Below, piece by piece: positions 1 through 10,700 of a DNA stretch of 24,077 bases. The notes beneath the pieces were generated by a model. That model made no database searches, was not told where the DNA came from, and worked only from the letters and a program-made list of their open reading frames with translations. A program made the translations under genes and the position numbers. Within the stretch, counting starts at the first letter, position 1; the number at the start of each line of letters is the position of its first letter. Origin of the DNA: Pleurobrachia bachei (lineage: Eukaryota; Ctenophora; Tentaculata; Cydippida; Pleurobrachiidae); assembly GCA_000695325.1 (NCBI GenBank), contig AVPN01000745.1:1-24077 (forward strand). The letters are read 5' to 3'.

Positions 1-169
1 CATGGTGTCTTTAGATTTCATCTCAGACCTGAAACAGCTGACCAGCAAGCTTTTTAGTGATTTCCTGGGTGCTGGCGGATCGCGTGAGCGCGCAAACGAC
101 TAGCAGGCACGGTATCCGTGACAGACCCTGAATTTGATTTGTGAGACACGATTATCATAAAATTAGTAC
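1..169 (-). other. Unresolved continuation of PLA2G15
   Basis: The next PLA2G15 exon should lie here, but I could not settle it. An acceptor after the CAG at 74-72 gives a minus-strand exon from 71 to the window edge that is open in the required phase, but its sequence only weakly resembles the family. A second acceptor near 129, and reading straight on without an intron, are in frame for about 25 residues and then hit a stop near 55. The family normally has a conserved Gly-Asp-Asn stretch at this point, which I do not see in either reading. Confidence 0.35.
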
Positions 170-1489
170 CTGACATGATGGACCTGATGGCTTTAGATGC
201 TCCCCCGAACACACCAGCAAATGATACATATCCCTTGATAAACTTGTCTTTCCATTTCTATAGGAATAAGGATTAGTAGTTGTGTTTTATAGAGGAAAGG
301 AGTAGTTGTTTTTCCGTCATCACGGCAATACTACTCAATATCTGAATCTCAACAATACCCTACGGCCTACACCTTGATACACAGATAGCAGTAAACGGTT
401 TATGCTCCAAGATAACTTTTATCTTGGTTATCATGCAATGGTACATGATCTTAGCTTAGGAACAATTCATCCATATAATTACAGTACCTGATCCATGGAG
501 GCGAGGAAGTTAACCATGTAAGGATTGCCCATTGAATGCGCCACAATCATTACAGGTGTGTTATCATTTAGCTCATAAGTCTCCTCGACCAGGAACTTTA
601 GTCGTATCATGTATTGTTTTCCTACCTTTGTGTTGGGGGAATACCTGATGGTGGGGGGAAGAAACTATCTTGTGGGAGTTGTCATCTTGTAACTCTCGGG
701 GTGCGATGAGAGAAAACAAATTAGGGAGGGGAAGAATAAAACTGTTTACTAGCAAGAAGGAATAATGTTGACAGGGATCAATGGAGCAGTATCGAAAGGC
801 CCAGATTCAAGTTTACCTGTAATCGTAGGGTGCTCCCCGGATATTGATACCCCGTTTCATACCAAGCCGGGTCTCTAATCCCAAAATCATCTTCTCAAAT
901 TGTACAACGAACCGATTCTGAGATAAATAGTGAGTAATAGTGATTGATTTTAGCCTTCAGATAAAGATTGTAGTTACGGTAGACTCAAACGAAAGGGGTT
1001 GATCTTGTAGTAAAATCCCAAGCTTCCTAGTTTCTACCTTATCGAGATATCCAATTCCATTGGTGTACCCAAAATCGTTAACTTTAGTTTGAACTCCATT
1101 CGTGTTCTTTAGGTTATGAATATCAGTGGTGTTTAACTTGAATGTGTCCACCCAACAATTGATAACAGCAGGCAACATACACTCAAGGCATAACCATAGT
1201 GTCGTCCAAGTTTTGCTGTCCTTCGTGCAGTAAACGTGGGGTGTCACCGTCTTTTTATACCACCCATCAACCTGACTTCCACAGATACCTGTCGGTAGGA
1301 GACCAGATGGTATCACATGATGTAAAAACAGACAAACTTTATCAGCATCATTTGAAGAGAAGGTTAGCTGTCAGGATACACAAACAACCAACCTGGTACT
1401 AAGATTACAGGCGTTACAGTTTGGGTTTTATTGACCCTCTGTTCAGTCGTCTGGTGAAATAATGAAAGTAGGAGTCCAAGAAAAAACAT
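170..1489 (-). CDS. PLA2G15: Lysosomal phospholipase A2 / LCAT-family acyltransferase, 5' part (five exons, gene runs off left edge)
   Basis: Exons on the minus strand, in coding order: 1489-1393, 1288-978, 917-817, 644-488, 257-170. All junctions are GT-AG and the phases agree (1, 0, 2, 0, then 1 at the last donor). The start at 1489 gives a hydrophobic signal peptide (MFFLGLLLSLFHQ), then VTPVILVPG joined to ICGSQ, the usual mature N-terminus of the family. Exon 2 carries the two cysteines of the lid disulfide region and the WLCLECMLP...NCWVDTFKL block. Exon 3 ends RGAPYDY. Exon 4 contains AHSMGN, with the nucleophilic Ser at about residue 207. Exon 5 reads KWKDKFIKGYVSFAGVFGGA. Known family role: a soluble lysosomal or secreted enzyme that deacylates phospholipids and transfers the acyl chain. 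The catalytic Asp and His lie beyond the left edge. I prefer PLA2G15 to plasma LCAT from remembered similarity around the lid, but a lineage-specific paralogue is possible. Confidence 0.9.
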
Positions 1490-1774
1490 AAACGCTGAGA
1501 ACAAATGGCACGTATTTAAGATGTGGTCTTATTCTTGTCGAGAACTACTTTCCTAGATAGGTCCTAGGTCCTAGAAACCCAAACGGAATTAGATTCCGCC
1601 TCAAATACAGACCAAAAAGGCGACCATGTGGATGTGAAAATTTACACTTAGTGCTTGCAAACAGATTTTCATCAAATTCCTAGCTCCTATCACGGTCTAA
1701 AAGAAGAGTATAAGCGAAAAAGGAGCAGCCAAGAGAAAACAAAAACACGGTCGGATTTTTTGTTGGCAAACGCT

Positions 1775-1904
1775 GCTAAAGTGCGTTTCAAACGACTTGA
1801 CCAGAGATTCCTGGAAATTGGAGCATTGCATGTTGTATTTACTAAGAGAGATCATCCTGAATTTCCAGGAATCTCAGGTCAAGTCGTTTGAAACACACTT
1901 TAGC
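1775..1904. repeat. Inverted repeat, 45-bp arms with 40-nt spacer
   Basis: The arm at 1775-1819 is matched by the reverse complement of 1860-1904 at 43 of 45 positions, with a 40-nt spacer. Either strand, if transcribed, would fold into a long hairpin. The arms do not extend recognisably further outward, and I did not find the arm sequence elsewhere in the window. A small foldback element, a miRNA/siRNA-type precursor, or the scar of an inverted duplication would all fit. Confidence 0.85.
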
Positions 1905-1916
1905 GCGATGGGATAT

Positions 1917-2043
1917 AGTCGCGTTTTTTATTTTTCAAAAAATTTCAAGTCTCTAGCTCATCAGGAACCAGAGCTATGCGCGTTTGAAAAAAGGTAATAT
2001 ATATAAAAAAGACCCCCCTGTCGCTTAAATAAAAAACGCGACT
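1917..2043. repeat. Short inverted repeat, 17-bp perfect arms
   Basis: agtcgcgttttttattt at 1917-1933 is the exact reverse complement of 2027-2043. It lies immediately to the right of the 45-bp inverted repeat. The arms contain T/A runs, but the CGCGAC portion is not low complexity. Confidence 0.7.
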
Positions 2044-2251
2044 TTAAGGCAGGGCTTTTCAAGATTTTTTGAAAGATTTTTGAAATCGCGTCGGATCGCT
2101 ATTATTATTTTTATTTGTTTCATATCACAAGGACTTGCGCGTTTCGATTCGATTAAACTGCGTTGCCAACTCGAAAAAGTTACGTAGCACGCGTAACAAA
2201 ACTCAAACTTCCGCGCCGAATTTTGCGAAAGCGAACGCGAACCAAATAAAA

Positions 2252-2281
2252 TTTCAAACTTTAAACTTTCAAACTTTAAAC
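2252..2281. repeat. Two perfect copies of a 15-bp tandem repeat
   Basis: tttcaaactttaaac occurs at 2252-2266 and again at 2267-2281, followed by a degenerate third partial copy. It lies about 230 bp upstream of the GRL-like ATG. No function is evident. Confidence 0.75.
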
Positions 2282-2497
2282 TTCCAAATGTTTAAATTAT
2301 GTTTCTCGAAGTTTTCGGCGAAGTTTGCTAGTTGAAAAGCGAAGAAGGGGGTCTTAGTATTAAGCATATACCAAGTTTGCCAGGCAAACCAAACCCAAAC
2401 CCCGTGAAAGAGCAATTTTGAATTCTAAGGCGAAATCTGTAAGCAACCTTTTCTTTTTCGTTTGCAACATTTAGGTTGAATGTTTAACTAAATCAGT

Positions 2498-2514
2498 TTA
2501 AACTTTTTCTCAGG
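2498..2514 (+). promoter_or_regulatory. Splice-acceptor-like site one base before the GRL-like start codon
   Basis: The sequence tttaaactttttctcag ends at 2513, and the ATG follows after a single G. A pyrimidine-rich tract plus CAG is a good 3' splice site. It implies either a 5' UTR intron or addition of a spliced leader. Without it, translation from 2515 is still possible. Confidence 0.55.
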
Positions 2515-4020
2515 ATGAATGGTAGCCCAACGGATCCCTTATCGTGTCACTACTGCTACGATCGGGTTATAACACCAGAATCCGGTCCACGGCTGAACAA
2601 CCGCGGTATCAGTGAGATCTCCCTGACAAGTTATGGAGCCATCAACCAATGCTACGAAGACTACGAGTACAACAAATATTCACCAGACAGCGATTTGTAT
2701 GCAGAACAAAGCATCAGCTCAGCACACCGTGGTATACTCTCCCTAGAATCTCGGATTCTCCGTCCTTACAGTGCCATACTAAAGTTTCTCGGAATGCGGG
2801 CATTTCGAGGGGAGTACATCGTGCACAAAGTTGTCAGTGTTATGTGGCCGTTGGTCCTGTTTGCGTGTCTAATTACTGGCTATGTGATCAACTACAAGGT
2901 TTGCCAACACGACGAACCGAGTGATGAACATAAACATGAGACCAAGAGTCACGAGAAGTTTAAGGAGATTTGTTACAATGTCACCATCCCCTATATCTAT
3001 ATGGACAGTGTGTGTGATAACACGCTGGACAGTATCATCCCCTCCGTCCTTCACTTCATTGCATTTTTCGTGACCTTCTGGAACTTTAGGGTTAAACGGA
3101 GTGAGCAAGTGGAAGCCCTAGTTCAGAAATGTTTTGTGACATCATTCTTCGGTACTAATACCACCACCCACAAGCGCCAACTCAACCGGTGTCTCAAGGT
3201 TTACTCTCTCTACGGAATCCTATCCCTGGTCGGTCTCCTTTTCATGACGCTGCTGAACTCGTACTTTGGGAAAACCTTTGTTCTCTCGGAGTGTCTCCAG
3301 AACTACAACTTCAACGCAGTAGAGAAGTACTTCATGGGAATTGGCTATGCAATCCCTATGTTCCTCATGCACGTCACCTACTTTCCCATTCTGATCAACT
3401 ACATAATGCAGAGTCGGTTAATTGGTTTCCTAATTAACGAGCTGAGAGAGCTCCTCCGGGAGAAAAGAACCACTCTCAAAGTTATCATGCAGGAGGCACA
3501 CGACACCAGTACTTTCATCCACAAGCTAAACTACGAGAGTTCCCCCGCTACCTCCCTCATGGTGTTTTACCTGTTCTACGGGCTGTTCATTGACCTACGA
3601 GTGATTGCCACAAAGACACAGGGAGCGGGAGGGTTATACAGTCTGTGGTATTATGATTGTAAACCGGAGTACAACATCCAACAATGCAACACGATAAAAT
3701 CGGTGGTGACCTATGGGCGGATCTCTCTGCTTTGCATGGCTGTGAAGCACACCATCCTCCTCACCTTGGTCCTCCTAGTTCTGGTGGAGGGGTGTCGGGT
3801 TAACATGCACTTCAGACAGCTTGTCAACCAGGCGATGGAAACGAGGGTGTTTGGATTCAAAACGGCCTGTTTTCATGAACTAGACTCCTTTCACTACTAT
3901 ATCAAGAGCCTCAGAATGAGGGCTAAGTTGTTCCAGTTTCCCCTCGAGGCGAAGAGGTTGGTGTTCCCTTGTGTTGTCATGATCTACGTTGGTTTGTGCG
4001 TTCTAATGAGCTTTGAGTGA
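2515..4020 (+). CDS. Seven-transmembrane protein, gustatory-receptor-like (GRL) candidate, intronless
   Basis: A 501-residue open frame with no internal intron. After a polar N-terminus of about 100 residues there are seven hydrophobic segments, near residues 106-126, 172-190, 229-247, 272-300, 347-365, 409-427 and 482-500. The protein ends almost immediately after the last segment (VGLCVLMSFE). That layout matches the insect chemoreceptor superfamily: a long cytoplasmic N-terminus, long loops between TM4-TM5 and TM6-TM7 with leucine-rich amphipathic stretches, and a C-terminus just after TM7. The canonical TM7 signature (TYxxxxxQF) is not present; the last residues are only reminiscent of it. 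The loop between TM1 and TM2 has NVT and several cysteines. This is not a rhodopsin-type GPCR: no GN, DRY or NPxxY motifs are seen. Family assignment is inference from topology; that it is a real multi-pass protein is clear. It lies upstream of GTF3C1 on the same strand. Confidence 0.8.
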   Translation: MNGSPTDPLSCHYCYDRVITPESGPRLNNRGISEISLTSYGAINQCYEDYEYNKYSPDSDLYAEQSISSAHRGILSLESRILRPYSAILKFLGMRAFRGEYIVHKVVSVMWPLVLFACLITGYVINYKVCQHDEPSDEHKHETKSHEKFKEICYNVTIPYIYMDSVCDNTLDSIIPSVLHFIAFFVTFWNFRVKRSEQVEALVQKCFVTSFFGTNTTTHKRQLNRCLKVYSLYGILSLVGLLFMTLLNSYFGKTFVLSECLQNYNFNAVEKYFMGIGYAIPMFLMHVTYFPILINYIMQSRLIGFLINELRELLREKRTTLKVIMQEAHDTSTFIHKLNYESSPATSLMVFYLFYGLFIDLRVIATKTQGAGGLYSLWYYDCKPEYNIQQCNTIKSVVTYGRISLLCMAVKHTILLTLVLLVLVEGCRVNMHFRQLVNQAMETRVFGFKTACFHELDSFHYYIKSLRMRAKLFQFPLEAKRLVFPCVVMIYVGLCVLMSFE

Positions 4021-4212
4021 AGGACACGGGACCCCCCCCCCTTTGCGGGTGTGTGAATTGAGAATTTGTTGTTGGATTGAAGTTCTGAGGAAAAATACAA
4101 ATGTTATAATATTTGAAGTCTTGTTGGTGTTTGTGTGTCAACCTAAGTTATTGTCTACCATGATCTGTTTTGTGTTTTTACACTTGAGTTAATTGAAAAA
4201 GTGACGAAAGAA

Positions 4213-4223
4213 AATAAAATAAA
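4213..4223 (+). promoter_or_regulatory. Overlapping polyadenylation signals (two AATAAA)
   Basis: AATAAA occurs at 4213-4218 and again at 4218-4223, about 195 bp after the GRL-like stop codon. This is a plausible 3' end signal for that gene. A poly-C run of ten bases lies in the 3' UTR at 4032-4041. Confidence 0.6.
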
Positions 4224-4715
4224 GACAGTTTTTTGTTAAGTTTTGTATCTCACAGAGTAATGTTATATACCCCAATTTATATTTTCCTATCACATGTTTT
4301 TGTATCCCATTTATATCAACCAATCACTGAATTTAGCGACTACACTTTCATATATTACTGTTTTATTATCATCACTACGTTTTGTGTGTTTATTTTTGGG
4401 TTTTTATAAAAAGCACAACATGATTTATTTAATTTACTGATTTATGTTTGATCACTTTATAATAATAGAGAGAGAAAGCTCCGAACGTGAGTTATTTTTG
4501 TTATGACCCTTGTGATTTATCAGGATTTTGTTCGACATTTTTAAAGAGTATCCCGTGTTATTTCTCGTGTACAATATGCTTCCCCCATCTCTGTGTGTTA
4601 TCTGCAGTATGTGACATGCTGCAAGCAGAACATATTACATCTCCCATAACAATGCAATGCAGGTTCTCCATACAATATCAGTTTCTCTCATATTCATCCG
4701 CTCTAGAAATGAACT
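4224..4715. promoter_or_regulatory. Intergenic region and presumed GTF3C1 promoter / 5' UTR
   Basis: AT-rich sequence with no gene I can support. A weak acceptor-like ctctag ends at 4706, ten bases before the GTF3C1 ATG. The long plus-strand open frame here (about 4487-4750) is low in conserved features and I do not regard it as a gene. Confidence 0.4.
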
Positions 4716-4750
4716 ATGTTACCCGAATGTCTGAGGATTATCAGTCATAG
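4709..4750 (+). CDS. Small upstream ORF overlapping the GTF3C1 start
   Basis: An ATG at 4709, seven bases before the chosen GTF3C1 ATG and in another frame, opens a 13-codon frame ending at the TAG of 4748-4750. Its context (gaaATGa) has an A at -3, which looks stronger than that of the GTF3C1 ATG (aactATGt). If present in the mRNA it could reduce initiation at the main start. Whether it is in the mRNA depends on the unknown 5' end. Confidence 0.3.
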   Translation: MNYVTRMSEDYQS

Positions 4751-7700
4751 TGGTCTCCAAGGTACGTGACTATCACTTCCCTAACCCTCTCCGGGGGTTG
4801 GAACAAAACACGGAAACACTTGCACACCTAGATAGGACCCCCAGACACTAGAATATTATATTCCCTAACCCATTACATCATTACATTATCATGTACACAG
4901 CTTGCCTGCAAAACGTGTCTACAATCTACATCTTCCAACAGGTATATTGGTAGCAGATTTACTGGAGAGACTAAGCTATAACCGGATTTGGGGAACGAAT
5001 GTAAAGTGCCCCATTTTTAGAGATAAACTTTGGAATGTGCTCTCCACTCGTGACTTCCTTTCATTTTATGTTCCTGCACCACCCCCACCAGGTAGCAGAC
5101 ACTAACACAACCCTCTACAACAAATATTTGTTCAAGAAGTAAGGCCGTCTGCCGTTGGACAGATACTGCTCTTCTCGAGTCAGGAACGATAGTTATAAAA
5201 CTGCTTTCTTAATTCTTATCTAACATGGTGATTTCTCCTTCTATTTAGAAAAGATACACGATAAAATTCAATGTTGTGTGACACTAACGAAAGGCAAGAC
5301 TGGTGGTGTTCGAGGGTACTGTCCTGATTTTGATAAGGCCAAGTTTGTGAAAGATCAACATAAACTGACACTAGATGAAACACTGGACAAGTAAGTCAAG
5401 ACAACAACAAGAACATGAATATTCAGTTTCCATGTACTGTTTCCATAACTGTAATTTTGTGCACACAGCCGGCAGCTCAAGTCCATAGATGCCAATCTTG
5501 TGTGAGACCAATGTTCACTCCATGCACTAAGTCAGTGAAATATTCAGGTACCCCACTCTACGCGTGGTTATGAGTCAAATAAAGCGAGATGAGGTTTATG
5601 TGAGGGATACGTGTAACATCTTCATCAGTGACCTGAACGATGCTCAATACGCTGTTTACGAGTTCTACAGAGGTAGGAATTTCTGTAAATATCTAGAACT
5701 GATCTGTCATCAGTATGATAAACTTGAACGACAGAGAATCAGTATTTATCTATGCTCTAGAATTGATGGACGGTCAACATTATTCTCTAACAATTTGTCT
5801 TTCAGGTGTAGGGTATCACGGTTTCACAGCCAAGGAGCTGTCCCAAGGTTTCCGAACGAAACCCTCTTCTGTCAACTTCTACACAGATATGCTGGATAAT
5901 TTTGGTGCTCTAAAGATCTACCAGTTGTGGGCCACAGAAGTCAAGACCCTGGCCAAGAAAATATGTTTTTGGTTTCATCACTCACACGAAGGTGTGTTCT
6001 CGGGTATCCAAGATTCAATCAGTCATACATGACTGTAACATAGGAGCTCGGAGAGGGTAGTCTTTTGTGATAACAAGAATAAATGCATTATGTTTCATAA
6101 TGCTATGTTTCCCCGCCAACCTTAAATTTCGTAACCATATAATGTGAAGGCGGGACAGACATTTCTGATCATTTATTAATCATTCAAACCGTATAGAACA
6201 AATGGTTGTGTTTTAGGACCACTAAATTACGTGCCACATTGCACGGCTCACATTTCCTGAAAACGTGCCATTGAAATATTTGATGAAGGAGCAACACTGT
6301 TGTCCCTCGCAACTGAAAGTGTTACAGCCAATTTTGTGACCGTTACGCTCACTAGTATGTAAACTTGTCACCTTTTTTGCAAAAGGCATCTGGGTGAATG
6401 CCTTCGGCATTCACCCAGGCGGGGAAAAAATGGTGCACATTGTGTAATACACAACAGCTAGGGTATTGCATCAGTCACAACTTCTCTAGTTCGGTGAGAT
6501 CTATATCATGTGCTCTTCAGGCGCTGTGATGTGTCTAAGCGACATCGTTGTTGATCTGTACAAGAACAAGGCGGGAGAGAGAATCAGTGAGGAATACATT
6601 AAAGAGATTGTCCGAGAGAAAGATGCAGCGAAAGAGCTGGTAATGAAATAATTTCACATTGGATTTTTCTTCAATCTTCATGATCTTCAGCTCTGTTTCC
6701 CTCTCGATCTATCAACCTATCACTAAATATTCACTCTATCTCAGGTCGATTTGTCTGTCGAAGAAGCAACTAAAATCCTCACCACATCGTTTCTCTCCCG
6801 GTATGGCCGGATTGACAGGGACGAGGAGGGATTATTCTTTGTCAGGGATGGAGTTTTTCCTAAAATCACTAAAAAAGAGCCCGATGAAGAAGTGGAAGAT
6901 CTTGGAACCCCTCCGATCGAGGATTTCTTTGCCCACCACATTCCATTTGAACCGACCTGTGTGCAGTTTCTCCATTTTGCAGCAGCTAAAGCGCCTCCCG
7001 GGGGCTTCAGCAAGTCGAGTGCCAACACTTACTTTGGACTCGAGGACCTCATCACGCGAGTGATACTGAGGATGATGATGCCAAATCAGATCACTACAGG
7101 CGGGTACAGTGATAAAAACAAAACGTTGGAGCAGTTGTATGTGCTGGTGAGTGATGGATATGGAGATGTCCAAGAGGAAAAGGTCGACTCGAAACAGAAG
7201 CATCTGGTTATAACTTCTCGGAGGAAGGAAGCCATTTCGGATATCATCACCAGTAAGGGCGCTGCTACGAGATCTGAAATTCGTCAAATTCTTAGGGAGC
7301 AAGGAGAAACCCGGGAGTTATCTCAAATTGATGGGAAAACGTTGAACCGGATATTTGGGTCGCTTGTGAAGGACGGGATCGTAAAAATGATCAATGTCAA
7401 GGTTTCGGGAAAGGAGCTGGCAATCTACCACTCACCTGATGCTAGTAAGGAGATTATCGATATGAAGCTGGAAGTCATCAGAGAGACTGTCTCGAGGTCG
7501 AAATGTGGAGCAAATTATGTCATTGAAGGTTTGGTGACAATGTTTGTTTCTAATCTCCTCAAATTCCCTGACCCCATTCCGGAATCTCTTTTCTCTGAGG
7601 ATAGTTTCACCAGTGACCTGGTGTACAAGAATCCTCGTGCCAGATTCCTCCAAGAAATCCACTTTGTGGTTTCCGTGATTATTCGTCGGTGGCCTGTAGA

Positions 7701-10700
7701 CGAAGAGTGCCTCCCCGAGTTTCTCCTGGTGTATCTGAACTGGTGGCAGTACATGGTCGAGAAGGCTCCACCCGTACCCATTCAGGCTAATGGCATGTAC
7801 GAGGTGTATGATGTGATGCAGTTCATGCCTTTGAAGCTGGTGTTTCACTACAATTACAGACATACAACCTTTGAAAAGATGAGAACCTTATTGGGTGATC
7901 CAGCCTATGCGCACAGATTTTGTTTTGGCCAGTTGCCCCGAGATTACATCAAGGATCTTCACGATCGACAGCTGCATTTGCTGAACTCGACCGCTAAATC
8001 CTTTGATTATGCGCTAAATCTACCTGGAATTATAGAAGTTCCCGGATTTGGTTTTGATATCAACGGTAAGATGGTCACCAATCTCAAATTCAGGATGAGA
8101 GACCGGATACTGGTTCTCGATACCAGCAATGCCCCGGTGAGAAAAGATGTTAATAGGGGCTACAACATCCGCAAGATTCGAAAACCCCAAGTCATCCTTT
8201 CCCTACCTAACCTAACCTACCAAGATTTTATTGGCTATTGGAACAAAGTTGAGGAAATTTGCCGAAGTTTGTCTTTCAGTGAGCTCGCCTCTTTCAAGGC
8301 TCAGATATCTGATCCTTTACGGGGCCTTGGGGAGGTGCTGTTTCAGCACGATATCAAGATGGAACAACCCCCTGAGTATTACAATAACAAAGGAATGAAG
8401 GAGAGATTGGGTGAAATCTACAGTGAGCTTGGACCAGCTGGATTCAATCTCCGATTCTTCTTCCATCGGGTTGATTCGTGGGAGATCGGAAGAAAGAACC
8501 CTAACAAATTTGGACACAAGCCCCTGCAAGCTGCACTTTCGATGAACCGAAATGTGAACACGAATTGCCCATACTCGCGGAGAAGGTCGAAAGATGCACC
8601 GATGTCTTCTGATGAACAATACACGACACTCTGTCGGAAAAGGAATTTCAGAAAGAAGAGTGCAGTTGAGAAACCAAAACCTAGCAAAGAAACAAAAGCT
8701 AAGGCCAAACCGGTAACCGAAGAGAAAACAGAAGTTGGTGAAGCTGCAGCGGCAAATAAAGATGATGTCACAAAACAAGACGCGGCAGTGAACTCCGATG
8801 CTGAGAAAGATAAGCCAGTGAAACGAAAAAGGAAGCGACCGTCCAAAGCTAAACCTAAACCTCTCCCTGTGCCCACAGTTATGCTGTCTGGGAGTGAGGG
8901 TAGTGACTGGGAGATGGAGGGTGAGCTACCTAAAAAGGAGAAAATTAAGATCGCAGCTAAACGACAACCCAAAAAGCGACAATCCTTCGGAGCGATTAAA
9001 CTTCCTCCAACCAAAAAGTCTAAACAAGAGGAAGACTCATACTCAACTAAAAGTAGAGCTAAGTTTTCGGAAGAAGAGGATGAGATACTGATCCTGTGGA
9101 TGACGTGTTGCACTATATTTGATAAGCCCATCGAGGGACCGGTGATGCGAAATCTACTTCATAAGCACATCCCCCACTTGGCAACAGACAAAACTGTTCA
9201 TTCGGTCATGGGTCATCACCATAGAGTTCTCAACAAGGCTCATGTCACTAACAGGATAGTTGACTTAAAGTCGAATGCACGTGCGTTCATGGACCGATGT
9301 CCGGAATTGTGCAAAACAATGGAGGATCTCTTTGATCAAAGGGCAGAATGGGCGACTTCTTATCTTCAGGTTAGAACTGTTCTACCTCAGAAGGTTTCGG
9401 AGTTTAAAGCCAATAATCAAGTTGTAAATCTGGCCCTGGACGGACGAACTCACATAACCTTGTTTTGTGATCCAAAAAACAGAGCCAAGCGTCCCCAATT
9501 CCTCGATATCCCCGTCAAAGATATCTGGTCAGATCCGACGGTCAGTGAGAGACAGAAACAGATATATTCCAAGATAATCCTATCTCTTCTTACGGACACC
9601 ACAGACCATAATGAGGCCAGTTTCAAGATGCTTACTTCGTATGATCAAAACGAACTGTCACACGTGTACGATTACATGAAGAAGAACCGGATGCTTCGAA
9701 GGAACAAAGCTGCTGCTCCGCTATCCGCAAAATCTGGCAAACAAAAACCGTTTGGGTTTACATACGAAACGCAGTGCTCGTTCTTTGAACCGTACAACCA
9801 TGACCTACTCCGTGTGGGCGATCTTGCTCGCCCTCCAGAAGACCCAGTGGACGAGATTTATTATTCAACTCTTACTCCTCGGGCAGTTTACGACTTCTTC
9901 GAGAACTTACTCTCTGGATGTTCAAAAGTAATCGTATCTGGTTCAATAAGTCCGTTCATTGAAAACAAGTCGTTCGTGGAGGCCTTCCAGAATGAAGAGA
10001 CAGAAGACGAACTTTACACTTCCCTCCACACAAAGCGTAACACATTCTTCAGTGGTATAGCTACCTTGGAAGAGGGCCGGGGATATGGGTTCCAGTTGAG
10101 CGAGAAACATATCGGGGGAAGGATGAACTATAAAGTGTATCAACCCCCCGAGTCGGAGAGGATGGTAGATGGGTATGAGGAACTGTTGGGATTAAAACAG
10201 AGCCAGTGGCCCGTCCCTCTCAAGATCTTCTCCACTAGGGACACCACTAACTCCAGCTCGTTCTGGAGTAGAGTTGATCTTGAAACGGGGGTGTTGGGAA
10301 AACGGAAACAAGACAACGAGATAAAGGGTGGGGTGTGTGAACTGAAGCGGTTGGATGTGTCTGAAGCCTGTGAGGCTAACATTGTCAAAGGAGAGCCCAA
10401 AGAAAACATTGTGAAGTTATTCGAACAGGCATGTAAGAATCTAGGAAAATTTCATTTGGTTGCTCCTGGAAAGAGGCTTTTGGAGACGATCTTTGCCTCT
10501 ACAACCAAGGGAAGGACGTTGGAGGAGCTCATGATGGTTGGTTCACCTGACAGAAATATAACTCTCGAGGCCCTTCAGCTTTGTCTGGATATTGAGATAG
10601 TTTTGAAAGCAGGGGTAACTTCCATCAAATATGTTTCTAAAAAGTACGGAAAACACTATCTGATAACAATGGCTGATGATTCTGTGAGTATGAGGGGCGG

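Larger units (their letters stand above)
1490..2513. promoter_or_regulatory. Divergent intergenic region between PLA2G15 and the GRL-like gene
   Basis: About 1 kb with no credible gene. It must hold the promoters of both flanking genes, which point away from each other. Minus-strand sequence just before the PLA2G15 ATG reads ttctcag then CGTTT, an acceptor-like site. The interval also holds two inverted repeats (1775-1904 and 1917-2043), A/T homopolymer-rich sequence around 1920-2120, and a short tandem repeat at 2252-2281. I see no dependable TATA box or other core promoter element. Confidence 0.5.

Noticed and set aside
1655-1891. 78-codon open frame over the inverted repeat
   Set aside because: No conserved features or typical start context, and it falls on the foldback arms.
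6751-6753. Start of a separate 1472-codon gene
   Set aside because: The codon at 6751 is TTG inside an exon that begins at 6745 after a good acceptor. Upstream exons join in phase and match the GTF3C1 N-terminus.
8418-9131. 237-codon minus-strand open frame
   Set aside because: It lies wholly opposite the Lys/Glu-rich linker of GTF3C1 and looks like the antisense of biased codons (runs of S, F and L).
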